From Pseudarthrobacter sp. GA104 (GTDB taxonomy: Bacteria > Actinomycetota > Actinomycetes > Actinomycetales > Micrococcaceae), in assembly GCF_009741265.1 (NCBI RefSeq), contig NZ_WOWL01000001.1, positions 2,356,001 through 2,420,000 of the forward strand: a stretch of 64,000 nt of DNA, given 5' to 3'. The notes below the pieces were generated by a model. That model ran no database searches, was not told where the DNA came from, and worked only from the letters and a program-made list of their open reading frames with translations. The position numbers were made by a program, and so were the translations under genes. Position 1 is the stretch's first letter; every line of letters starts with the position of its first letter. This document shows, one piece after another, positions 35,532 to 43,452 of this stretch.

Positions 35532-35644
35532 AGACAAAGTCTTCCAGCAGGGTGTGCCAAAATCCGGTCCGCCGGCGCGTATGTGGATAACCAAGGCAAG
35601 CCCCGCAGGCCGTACGGGCACAGGCCGTGCTGTTGAATGAGGAT

Positions 35645-36151
35645 ATGGAGTTCACCAAGAAGGGCCTGAAAGCGGAGGGCTTCGCCGGCTTCCGGCCAAT
35701 CGGCGCGCTCGATGCCATGCGGATCCCCCAGGGAACCGGGCTCTTCGCCGTGCTGGCACCGGAAGGGTTCCAACCCCGCTTCCTCCAGAAAAGCACCGCC
35801 GGCGTCTTCAAGAAGAAGGACCCGTCGCTCCCCGAAGCAGCCCTGGCCGCCGAATGGGTGGACACCGCCGCGGCTCTTTACCTGGGCAAAGCCGGCCCCG
35901 GCAGTAAAGGCAACCGCGGCCTCAGGAGGCAAATCCAGGAGTTCCTGGACTTCGGGCAGGGCAAGCCGCCGGGGCACTGGGACGGCCGCCTGGTCTGGCA
36001 GCTCGCAGACGCCGAAATGCTGGTCATCGCCTGGAAGGAACTCCCCGCGGAACAGCTCACCACGGCCGAGGCGGACTATCACTCAGCCTTTGTTGACGTG
36101 TACGGCAGGTTGCCCTTCGCAAACCTCGTGAGGGCCCGCGCCAAAGGTTAG
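35645..36151 (+). CDS. Hypothetical protein, possible GIY-YIG-like domain
   Basis: This 168-residue protein contains [14 protein letters not shown] and, about 50 residues on, [22 protein letters not shown]. The GLF and YLGKA pair with a following Arg resembles the GIY-YIG nuclease core, whose first two strands are GIY and YIG followed by a conserved Arg. The C-terminal part has [15 protein letters not shown], two likely strands. Nuclease activity is speculative. The start is uncertain between ATG 35645 and GTG 35627; neither has a well-spaced ribosome site. It is divergent from the HNH gene. Confidence 0.65.
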   Translation: MEFTKKGLKAEGFAGFRPIGALDAMRIPQGTGLFAVLAPEGFQPRFLQKSTAGVFKKKDPSLPEAALAAEWVDTAAALYLGKAGPGSKGNRGLRRQIQEFLDFGQGKPPGHWDGRLVWQLADAEMLVIAWKELPAEQLTTAEADYHSAFVDVYGRLPFANLVRARAKG

Positions 36152-36163
36152 AAGGACCCGGAA

Positions 36164-37627
36164 CTAAGCCAATCCGCCGTCGTAGGTAAAACGTCCGGCA
36201 AGCATCGTGGCCGCCACCGGCATCGCGACGAACTCCCCGTCCGGCACAGTCAGCGGATCCCCGTCCAGGAGCACCAGGTCAGCGGCGTCGCCAACACACA
36301 CACGCGAGCGGCCCCGGGCGGAAGCCAGGAGGGCCTCCTCCCGCGTGATGGCTTCCTGCGGATGCCAGGGCCCGCGCCCGTCGCTGCGTGCCCGCAGGAC
36401 AGCGGCGGACATCGCCAACCACGGTTCGAGCGGCGCCACCGGTGCATCCGAACCCAGCAGCAGCGAAGCCCCGGCATCGAGCAGTGACCGCAGCGGAAAG
36501 GCGCGGTCCGTCCGCCCGGCCCAGTTGGAATCCGCGGCGTCCCGGTCATCCAGTGCGTGGACCGGCTGGACGCTGGCCGCCACCCCCAGCGGCCCGAAAC
36601 GCGCAAAGTCCTCCCGGCGGACGAACTGGGCGTGCTCGATCCGGCCGCCAACACCTGCACTTTCAAATGCATCAAGGGCCACCTGGTTGGCCGCATCCCC
36701 GATGGCGTGGACGGCGGGAACAAACCCCGTGTCCCGCGCCCGCCCCAGCAACGCCGCCAGCTCGCCAGCACTCACCGTTAGCAGCCCGCACCCGCCGAAT
36801 GGGTAGGGATCCACGCAATAGGCAGTCCTGGTATTAAGGGAACCGTCAATGAGCACCTTAAGCGGTCCCACGCTCAGCAACCCGCCGCCGCCGTCGACCT
36901 CCTGCCCCGTCCGCATGCCTTCGGCCACGGCACGCTCAAGGTTCGCCGGATAAACACCGGCCTCCACCCGCAAAGCGTCAAACCCGCCGGCGATGCGCCG
37001 CAGCCACGGGTCCCGGTTCCACGTCATCTCAAAATCCACCACGCCCACCACGCCGCGGGCAGCAGCCGCCCGGGCGGCGTCACGGACCCAGCCATCCAGG
37101 ACCGTGTCCGGCAGCCGCCCCAGCTCCCGGGTCAGGGCAAATGCGGGCTCCTCGCGCAGCAAACCAGAAGCCTCAACCCGCACTCCATACCGGCTGGCCG
37201 CGGCCGAGTTGAGCCATACGCTGTGCAGGTCGTGGCTGACCAGCGCCGTCGGCTGGCTGCCGGTGGCGGAATCCAGCAGTGCCAGGGAGGGCTCGTCCGG
37301 CCACAGCGCGTCCCGGAAGCCGACGCCGACGGCGGTCACCGACGGGTCGGCTCCGGACAAGAAGGAACGGACGACGGCGGCAGCTTCCCGGGCGGTTCCG
37401 GCAGCCGAGAGGTCAATACGGTTGGCGTGCAGCGCCCACTGGGTCATGTGGACGTGCTCATCCCACAGCCCCGGAATCAGGTGGCGCCCTTCCGCATCAA
37501 TCACGGGGGCGGCGGAGGGGAATTCCGCAGCAGCCCCGATCCGGCTCACGCGGCCGCGGCTGATATGCACGCTGACGGGAGCGTCGTCCCCCGGTATCCG
37601 CACGTTCTCCAGGACAAGGTCGCTCAT
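36164..37627 (-). CDS. Amidohydrolase (YtcJ-like)
   Basis: This 487-residue metal-dependent hydrolase belongs to the amidohydrolase_3/YtcJ group. LIPGLWDEHVHM supplies the metal-binding HxH motif, VPAVHAIGDAANQVAL the next His, and LLLGSDAPVAPLEPWLAM the final Asp. Substrates of this group vary (amides, cyclic ureas, esters), so no reaction is assigned. No signal peptide. Its ATG overlaps the stop of the S4-domain gene as ATGA, so translation is probably coupled. It converges on the 35645 gene. Confidence 0.87.
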   Translation of the reverse strand: MSDLVLENVRIPGDDAPVSVHISRGRVSRIGAAAEFPSAAPVIDAEGRHLIPGLWDEHVHMTQWALHANRIDLSAAGTAREAAAVVRSFLSGADPSVTAVGVGFRDALWPDEPSLALLDSATGSQPTALVSHDLHSVWLNSAAASRYGVRVEASGLLREEPAFALTRELGRLPDTVLDGWVRDAARAAAARGVVGVVDFEMTWNRDPWLRRIAGGFDALRVEAGVYPANLERAVAEGMRTGQEVDGGGGLLSVGPLKVLIDGSLNTRTAYCVDPYPFGGCGLLTVSAGELAALLGRARDTGFVPAVHAIGDAANQVALDAFESAGVGGRIEHAQFVRREDFARFGPLGVAASVQPVHALDDRDAADSNWAGRTDRAFPLRSLLDAGASLLLGSDAPVAPLEPWLAMSAAVLRARSDGRGPWHPQEAITREEALLASARGRSRVCVGDAADLVLLDGDPLTVPDGEFVAMPVAATMLAGRFTYDGGLA

Positions 37628-38007
37628 GCGGAACCGCGGAGCCGTTCCATCTCGCGGCGGTCCTTCTTTGTGGGCCTGCCCGCACCCCGGTCGCGCTGCG
37701 GCAGGCCAAGTGCCGGGGCAACCGGTCGCGGCGGCGTGTGGTCGGTGAAACAGTGGGAGGCCGCCTCGGCACCAACACGCTTGGCAATCAGCCGGCGCAC
37801 TTCAAGGATGCGTTCGTAGCCGGACATCCGCACCGTCACGGTGTCGCCCGTGACCAGCGTCGCGGACGCCTTGGCCGGGCTGCCGTTCAGGCGGACATGG
37901 CCGGCGCGGCAGGCGGCGGTGGCGGCAGAGCGGGTCTTGTAGGCGCGGATGGCCCACAGCCACGCATCAATGCGGACACTGGCAGGGGAGGAAGGAAGGC
38001 TGGTCAT
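37624..38007 (-). CDS. S4-domain RNA-binding protein (Hsp15-like)
   Basis: This 127-residue protein carries an S4 domain (RIDAWLWAIRAYKTRSAATAACRAGHVRLNGSPAKAS) like Hsp15 heat-shock proteins that bind free 50S subunits with stalled nascent chains. The C-terminus is basic (GRPTKKDRREMERLRG), as in the family. Start: ATG 38007 is preferred over ATG 38037, because TATACT (38024-38019 on this strand), a good -10, lies between them; this gives a leader of only a few bases. It heads a two-gene unit with the amidohydrolase. Confidence 0.85.
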   Translation of the reverse strand: MTSLPSSPASVRIDAWLWAIRAYKTRSAATAACRAGHVRLNGSPAKASATLVTGDTVTVRMSGYERILEVRRLIAKRVGAEAASHCFTDHTPPRPVAPALGLPQRDRGAGRPTKKDRREMERLRGSA

Positions 38008-38064
38008 GGCTGGCACCGAGTATAGCCCCGGCTCCATGGCGCAGAGGCCAGGCCGGCCAAACGG

Positions 38065-39192
38065 TTACTCCACGGTCACGCTCACCCGCTGCACCACGTT
38101 GTTGCCCAGCCCCTGGTAGTTCCAGTTCTGCTCCAAGGGCTGGGTTGCGCCGGTTTCATCCGTTGCGCGGCAGGAAAGCTCGTGCACGCCCGGGTCCGCC
38201 ACCCACGGCATGGTCCACTTCCGCCACGCGTATCCGCCGGCCGGCTTCTCCAGGTGCGCGGGCTGCCAGGTGCCGTCGATCCCGACTTCCACGCCGGTGA
38301 CCGCGCCCTTCCCGGACCAGGCCCTGCCCTGCAGGAGCACCGGCCCGGGCTTCAGGAGCCGCTTGCGGGTGAAGAAGTCCGGGATGCCCGGCGGAACCAT
38401 CAGCGAACGCACCCTGATCCGCGAAACGGGAGTGCCGGCGTCGTCCGCTGAATCCTGGTAGCGGTACGCAACCTCCTGCTGGTAGCCCCGGAAGGGGGCC
38501 GTGACCACCTCAACGGATTCCAGCCACTTCACGCTGGCCATGCCGTACCAGCCGGGCACCACCAGCCGGAGCGGATATCCGTGCTGCGGCGGCAGTTCGC
38601 TGCCGTTCATTTTGTACGCGAGGACGACGTCGGGACGCATCGCTTCATGGATGGGCAGGCTCCGCGCGTAGCGCTGGGGGACGCCGCCCTGGACACCCTG
38701 GTCCGATCCTGTGAACACCACCTCGACAGCGTGCGGCAGGACGCCCGCCTTGCCCAGGAGATAGGCGAGCGGAACCCCGGTCCAGTGCGCGGTGCCGACG
38801 CCCTCCATGATCCACGGCTGGCTAAGCGGCCGCGGATTCAGGAGGGAGCGCCCGTTCCCCGCGCATTCCAAGGTGACCGGCACCGTGATGGCCGGGTCCC
38901 TGCGCAGGGCCGCCATGCTCAGTTCCAGGGCCATCTCAACCGCGCCGCCGATCCGGAGGTGCCACGAGGAGGCATCGACGTCAGGGATATCGAAATGCGT
39001 CAGCACGTAGTGGAGCCCGGGCGGAGTGATGTCCCGGCGGAGCGCCTCCAGCGGCATGGAGTGGTTGCGCGCACCCAGCTGGAGTTCCTCCGGGGTGAGC
39101 GGGCCCGTGGTGGGCGCGGCCGAGGGCGGCGCCGGACGCCCCGCCGCTGTGGCCGGACCGGAAGACTGCTGGTTCGTGTAGGTCTGTTTCAT
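38065..39192 (-). CDS. Sulfite oxidase-like molybdopterin oxidoreductase
   Basis: This 375-residue protein has the sulfite oxidase Mo-cofactor domain followed by a C-terminal Mo-co dimerisation domain. The molybdenum-ligand cysteine is Cys110 in VTLECAGNGRS; GVGTAHWTGVPLAYLL and GYPLRLVVPGWYGMASVKWL are the other conserved blocks. There is no heme domain and no signal peptide, so it is probably cytoplasmic; the electron acceptor is unknown. ATG 39192 has a weak ribosome site. No molybdenum-cofactor genes are nearby. Activity on sulfite is inferred from family only. Confidence 0.87.
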   Translation of the reverse strand: MKQTYTNQQSSGPATAAGRPAPPSAAPTTGPLTPEELQLGARNHSMPLEALRRDITPPGLHYVLTHFDIPDVDASSWHLRIGGAVEMALELSMAALRRDPAITVPVTLECAGNGRSLLNPRPLSQPWIMEGVGTAHWTGVPLAYLLGKAGVLPHAVEVVFTGSDQGVQGGVPQRYARSLPIHEAMRPDVVLAYKMNGSELPPQHGYPLRLVVPGWYGMASVKWLESVEVVTAPFRGYQQEVAYRYQDSADDAGTPVSRIRVRSLMVPPGIPDFFTRKRLLKPGPVLLQGRAWSGKGAVTGVEVGIDGTWQPAHLEKPAGGYAWRKWTMPWVADPGVHELSCRATDETGATQPLEQNWNYQGLGNNVVQRVSVTVE

Positions 39193-39309
39193 GGCGCTGC
39201 GACTCTTTTGACTGGGATTCTGCTCGGCGGGCTGGAAGCGCCCTTGCCTCAGGTCTACGCCCGCCCCGCCCGCCCGTCAACGGAGAGGCGCCGCCCGGGA
39301 GCGCAGGGG

Positions 39310-40164
39310 CTAGAGCTGCGGACGCGCCAGGAACTCGGCCAGGCTGATCGGGTCCTGCCCGGTGAGGCCATGGACATCGGGCGAAATCCCTGCCATCTCC
39401 CCGGCGGCAATGGCTGTATACGTGCTCACCCATGCGTCCACCTGCCAAGGCGGGGCGCCGTAGGACGCCCGGGATGCGTGCGCCTCCTCCACAGTCTCCG
39501 GATGGTAGGTGATGGTCCGCCCGGTTTGTTCGGTAATGATCCCGGCGGCCTGTGCCAACGTCAGTTCCTCCGGGCCGGTCAGATTGTAGGTGGTCCCCTT
39601 GTGGATGGCGGGGTCGCGCAGCACGGCAACGGCGCAGCGGGCAACGTCCTCGCGGGCAACCCCGGAGAAGACCCCGTTGCCGGCCGGACCGCGGATCACG
39701 CCGTCCTCCCCGGCCAGCAGCGGCAGGAAATCAAGGTAGAGGTTGTCCCGCAGGAACGTGAACTCCAAACCGGACGCCCTGATGTGCTCCTCAGTGGCGT
39801 AATGGTCCCGGGCCAGCGTGAAGGCGGCATCCGGCGCCGCGCCATAAAAGGACGTGTACACCACATGCTCCACGCCGGCGGCGGCAGCCGCATCCACGAA
39901 GCCGCGATGCTGCTGCACCCGGTCCTCGGTTTCCGCAGCAGACACCATGAACAGGACTTTCACTCCCTCGAGGGCGCGCCGGGCGGCTGCCGAATCCTCA
40001 TAGCTGCACACGTCAGCCGTGGCGGCGTCCAGCTCAGGGGCGCGGGCGGCATCGCGGACCAGCAGGCGCTGGGCGGAACCCAGCCCGGCAAGCTGCCGCG
40101 CCACCATTCCGCCCAGCCCGCCGGTGGAACCCGTGACGGCTAAGTCCGGGAGTTCGGAAGCCAC
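39310..40164 (-). CDS. NmrA-like NAD(P)-binding protein
   Basis: This 284-residue protein is an atypical short-chain dehydrogenase of the NmrA/HSCARG or quinone reductase 2-type group. LAVTGSTGGLGGMVARQL is the Rossmann loop and VEHVVYTSFYGA is the strand with the altered YxxxK site. Such proteins bind NADPH and may reduce quinones or act as redox sensors. The GTG start at 40164 lies seven bases after the aldo/keto reductase stop, so the two genes are co-transcribed; the longer open frame upstream lies within that gene. Confidence 0.85.
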   Translation of the reverse strand: MASELPDLAVTGSTGGLGGMVARQLAGLGSAQRLLVRDAARAPELDAATADVCSYEDSAAARRALEGVKVLFMVSAAETEDRVQQHRGFVDAAAAAGVEHVVYTSFYGAAPDAAFTLARDHYATEEHIRASGLEFTFLRDNLYLDFLPLLAGEDGVIRGPAGNGVFSGVAREDVARCAVAVLRDPAIHKGTTYNLTGPEELTLAQAAGIITEQTGRTITYHPETVEEAHASRASYGAPPWQVDAWVSTYTAIAAGEMAGISPDVHGLTGQDPISLAEFLARPQL

Positions 40165-40171
40165 CGGCCGC

Positions 40172-41176
40172 CTATGCTTCCCGTTTGGCCGGGGACTTGG
40201 TCTGGGCGGGATCGCGCTCGGCCAGCGAACCGATGGCGTCATCGATCTTCTTCAGGACCTCCGGTTCAAGCTTCACGCCTGCAGCGCCCACGCTGTCCGC
40301 GATCTGCTCGGGGCGGGAGGCGCCCACGATGGCTGAGGCAACGTTCGGGTTCTGCAGCACCCAGGCCACCGCCAGCTGCGGCATGGACAGCCCGGCTTCC
40401 TCGGCAATGGGCTTGAGCTCCTGGACGCCGGCCAGGACGTCGTCGCGCATCCAGCGCTCGATCATCTTGGCTCCGCCCTTCTCATCCGTGGCGCGGCTGC
40501 CTTCGGGGGCGGGCCGGCCCGGAAGGTATTTGCCGCTGAGGACGCCCTGGGCCATGGGCGACCAGACTATCTGGGACACGCCCAGCTCCTCCGACGCCGG
40601 CACAACCTCCGCCTCGATGACCCGCCACAGCATGGAATACTGCGGCTGGTTGGAGATCAGCTGGAAGCCGAGTTCCTTGGACAGGGCGTGGCCTTCACGC
40701 AGCTGCTCCGCGGTCCACTCGCTGACGCCGATATACAGGGCCTTGCCCTGCCGGACAATGTCCGCGAACGCCTGCATGGTCTCTTCAAGCGGGGTTTCGA
40801 AGTCGTAGCGGTGGGCCTGGTAGAGGTCCACGTAGTCCGTTTGGAGCCGCCGGAGGGAGCCGTTAATGGACTCCATGATGTGCTTCCGGGACAGGCCAAG
40901 GTCATTCTTGCCCTTGGGACCGGTGGGTCCGTAAACCTTGGTGAAGATCTCGAGGGATTCGCGGCGCTCGCCCTTCAGGGCTTCGCCCAGGACGGTTTCC
41001 GCAGCCGTATTGGCATAGACGTCGGCGGTGTCGAACGTGCTGATGCCGGCGTCAAGGGCGGCGCGCACACACTGCGAGGCGACGTCGTTTTCAACCTGCG
41101 AGCCGTGCGTGAGCCAGTTGCCGAACGTGATTTCCGAGACTTTGAACCCGCTGTTTCCGAGGTATCTGAATTCCAT
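40172..41176 (-). CDS. Aldo/keto reductase
   Basis: This 334-residue NADPH-dependent oxidoreductase is close to the Kv-beta/YghZ-type group. FDTADVYANTAAETVLGEAL holds the catalytic Asp and Tyr, SLRRLQTDYVDLYQAHRYD the His-containing strand, and AIVGASRPEQIAD the cofactor-binding block. Substrate is unknown. ATG 41176 is preferred over the GTG three codons earlier: on this strand TAGCGT lies seven bases before it, so the mRNA is probably leaderless. It is the first gene of a pair with the NmrA-like gene. Confidence 0.9.
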   Translation of the reverse strand: MEFRYLGNSGFKVSEITFGNWLTHGSQVENDVASQCVRAALDAGISTFDTADVYANTAAETVLGEALKGERRESLEIFTKVYGPTGPKGKNDLGLSRKHIMESINGSLRRLQTDYVDLYQAHRYDFETPLEETMQAFADIVRQGKALYIGVSEWTAEQLREGHALSKELGFQLISNQPQYSMLWRVIEAEVVPASEELGVSQIVWSPMAQGVLSGKYLPGRPAPEGSRATDEKGGAKMIERWMRDDVLAGVQELKPIAEEAGLSMPQLAVAWVLQNPNVASAIVGASRPEQIADSVGAAGVKLEPEVLKKIDDAIGSLAERDPAQTKSPAKREA

Positions 41177-41203
41177 GGGTTTCACGCTAGCCCAGATGGT
41201 TGC

Positions 41204-41986
41204 TCAGGGTAAGGGCTGTCTACCCTTTGAAGCGGAGCCCGTTCCTGGACCCTTGCCTGTTTCCGCTGCCGCCTTGCTGATGTGCGCCGGACCGGACAGG
41301 GACAGCAGCGAGCCGGTGTCCAGCGGAGCCAGGGGGCGGGGGACCTGCGGCTTCTTGAAGGACCGCGGCAGCTCGTGGGAAGGGCGGCTGTTATCAAGCG
41401 CGGACTCCACCAGCGGCGCCACTTCCGCCACCTTTTCAGCCGGCACTCTTGGATCAGGAAGATCGCGCACCGAGAGTTTTATTTGCGGCTTTGCTGCACG
41501 CGCCCTCGCCTTTGCGCGGGCGTCCGCATCCGCGACGGCGGCGGCCCAGTCCTCCGTCAGGACGGGCGGTTCGCGGCGGGCGGCAGCCAGCGCAGGGTGG
41601 TGTTCGACGGCGGTGCGCAGCGACGACTTTACGTGGGCGGGTTTCAGCGCGGTGCGCCAACCACGGGGCGTCTTCCCCGGCCGGCGGCGGAAGGCCCGCA
41701 CGAGCAGTCCGGCGCGTGGCCGGCGCGCTGCGGATGCCGCGCCAGCAGCGTCGTCGGCCGTGCCCGGCCGGCTACCGGCAGGCCCGGTCAAGCGCACCAG
41801 CGGGAGTGATTCGTTTCCGGTGCCCCTGCCGAACAGGGCCAACAGCAAAACGGCGGCGAGCCGGCCTAGTCCTGCCAGGACCAAGGTGATGACCCCCAGC
41901 AGGAAGAGGACCAGGAACATCAGGAAGGCGACTCCCACGGTGCCCAAAAAAGTCAGGTTGAGGATGAGCGTATCCGGATTTTCCAC
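41204..41986 (-). CDS. Hypothetical protein with one or two N-terminal membrane segments
   Basis: This 260-residue protein has a strongly hydrophobic N-terminus (GTVGVAFLMFLVLFLLGVITLVLAGLGR, then LAAVLLLALFG) and a long basic, Pro/Ala/Arg-rich tail likely to be disordered in the cytoplasm. No enzyme motif is seen. The start is GTG 41986 after GAGGAGA. Its membrane part resembles the small protein at 45561-45863, so the two may be related. It is 27 bases from the aldo/keto reductase start, on the same strand, but that gene has its own apparent promoter. Confidence 0.65.
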   Translation of the reverse strand: MENPDTLILNLTFLGTVGVAFLMFLVLFLLGVITLVLAGLGRLAAVLLLALFGRGTGNESLPLVRLTGPAGSRPGTADDAAGAASAARRPRAGLLVRAFRRRPGKTPRGWRTALKPAHVKSSLRTAVEHHPALAAARREPPVLTEDWAAAVADADARAKARARAAKPQIKLSVRDLPDPRVPAEKVAEVAPLVESALDNSRPSHELPRSFKKPQVPRPLAPLDTGSLLSLSGPAHISKAAAETGKGPGTGSASKGRQPLP

Positions 41987-42149
41987 GTCATCTCTCCTCT
42001 CTGCCTGCAGCGGGGCCGGGGGCGGCACCACTCTGCCTGCGCGCCGGCTCCTTCTCCACCTTACGGATTTTTGCGGGGCCGTGCCGCCGGGTGCCCGGCT
42101 GCTTCCCTGGTTGTAGCAAAGCTGTTACCCATGTGGCAGCATCGGTTGG

Positions 42150-42548
42150 ATGACCGAGTCCAGGGACCACGAAAACTGCATGTGCCTGTCCGGAGAGCCG
42201 TACGCACAGTGTTGCGGGCGGTTCCACCGGGGCGCGGCGGACGCCGCCACCGCGGAGCAGTTGATGCGCTCCCGGTACAGCGCGTTCGTGCTCCTTGACG
42301 GTGACTACCTCCGGCGCACCTGGCATCCCCGGACAGCGCCGGCGGAGCTGGAACTGGACCCGGGGATGGAATGGCGGCGCCTGGATATCCTTTCCACGTC
42401 CCGGGGCGGGCCGCTGGATACCGAAGGGACCGTGGAGTTCAAGGCCTACTATCGGCACGGCGGCGAACGCGGGGTCCTGCATGAGAACAGCAGGTTCATC
42501 CGGGAACATCGGCGGTGGCTCTATCTGGACGGGAAGATGCTGGCCTGA
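42150..42548 (+). CDS. YchJ/UPF0225-family protein with SEC-C motif
   Basis: This 132-residue protein begins with a SEC-C-like zinc motif (CMCLSGEPYAQCCG) and continues with the YchJ core: TAEQLMRSRYSAFVLLDGDYL, then TWHP, WRRLDIL, GTVEFKAYYR and HENSRFIREHRRWLYLDG. The family has an NTF2-like fold of unknown role; the zinc motif may bind proteins or the ribosome. ATG 42150 has no clear ribosome site. Its stop codon directly abuts the stop codon of the convergent gene at 42549, with no room for a separate terminator. Confidence 0.88.
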   Translation: MTESRDHENCMCLSGEPYAQCCGRFHRGAADAATAEQLMRSRYSAFVLLDGDYLRRTWHPRTAPAELELDPGMEWRRLDILSTSRGGPLDTEGTVEFKAYYRHGGERGVLHENSRFIREHRRWLYLDGKMLA

Positions 42549-43388
42549 CTACTCGTCGTCGTAGTCGTTGTCCGGCGTGAAGCCGGCGCGGTCCACCTTC
42601 CGGTGGAAGTGCATGCCCGCGAGTCCGCCCAGTACTGCACCTACCAGGGCCACCAAGGCAACCACCACGGCGGCAATGATGCTGGTGGTGGTCAACTGGC
42701 CTTCATTGACGGGGATGCGCGGGAAGCTGTTCAGGTTGGCCAGGACGTTGAACTGCTGTCCGAACACGAGGCCAAGGATGGAAACGAGTACTGCCACGAT
42801 CAGCGCCCAGATCCACACCATGACGCCCTGCTTGGCGCCGTTGAAGCGCGCCATTCGCCCTGCCACGTAGCCGCCGCAGTAGTAGGACAGGAACAGGATG
42901 ACCAGCAGGACAATGATGCCCACCAGCCCCACCGTGCCCTGGTTCCGGGCAGCCTGGTTGACTGCCTCGTTGACATCCGTGTTGGTGGCAAGGCCAACAG
43001 CGGTTCCGGCCGCCGCCACAAGGGCTGTCAGCAGGACGGCCATGCCGGTGGCCGTGAGCCAGCCGAAGAACGCGGAGCCCACCTTGATGCCGCCGAACCG
43101 TTCCTTTTCCCGCGCGACGGCGGTCTGCCGGTCAGTGAGGTTCGGATCAACAGCAGCGGCAGGCGCCGTGGGGACGTAGTCCCGCTCCGCATGGGCGCCG
43201 GCCGGTCCTGTGTGTTCCGCGGGCATGCGGTCGTACGTGGAGGTGGGGGCTGCATCGCTTGCCGGCACCTGTTGGTAGGCGCGCGTGGGTTCGCCGCCGG
43301 CGGTATCGCCGCGATGGCTTCGGTTCCGGTCAGCGTCCTCCCGGGCTCGCCTCGGGGGCAGGTTGTCTGGGTCTGTTGAGCTGCTCAT
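42549..43388 (-). CDS. Hypothetical four-helix membrane protein
   Basis: This 279-residue protein has a disordered polar N-terminus of about 105 residues (rich in Arg, Pro, Asp), then four membrane helices (ATGMAVLLTALVAAAG, LVGIIVLLVILFLSYYCGG, WALIVAVLVSILGLVFG, SIIAAVVVALVALVGAVLGG) and an acidic tail ending DNDYDDE. The family is not recognised with confidence; YrzE-like proteins have a similar helix pattern. The long N-terminus suggests a cytoplasmic partner. ATG 43388 has a weak ribosome site. It abuts ychJ tail to tail. Confidence 0.7.
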   Translation of the reverse strand: MSSSTDPDNLPPRRAREDADRNRSHRGDTAGGEPTRAYQQVPASDAAPTSTYDRMPAEHTGPAGAHAERDYVPTAPAAAVDPNLTDRQTAVAREKERFGGIKVGSAFFGWLTATGMAVLLTALVAAAGTAVGLATNTDVNEAVNQAARNQGTVGLVGIIVLLVILFLSYYCGGYVAGRMARFNGAKQGVMVWIWALIVAVLVSILGLVFGQQFNVLANLNSFPRIPVNEGQLTTTSIIAAVVVALVALVGAVLGGLAGMHFHRKVDRAGFTPDNDYDDE

Positions 43389-43452
43389 GGATCAACTCAA
43401 CCATCGGCCCGGAGGGATAGCAAGGATGCTTACTATTTTGTGACCTGCAGTT

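Noticed and set aside
38581..40143. 520-codon plus-strand open frame across the sulfite oxidase and NmrA genes
   Set aside because: It spans the intergenic gap of two genes with clear motifs and has no family signature.
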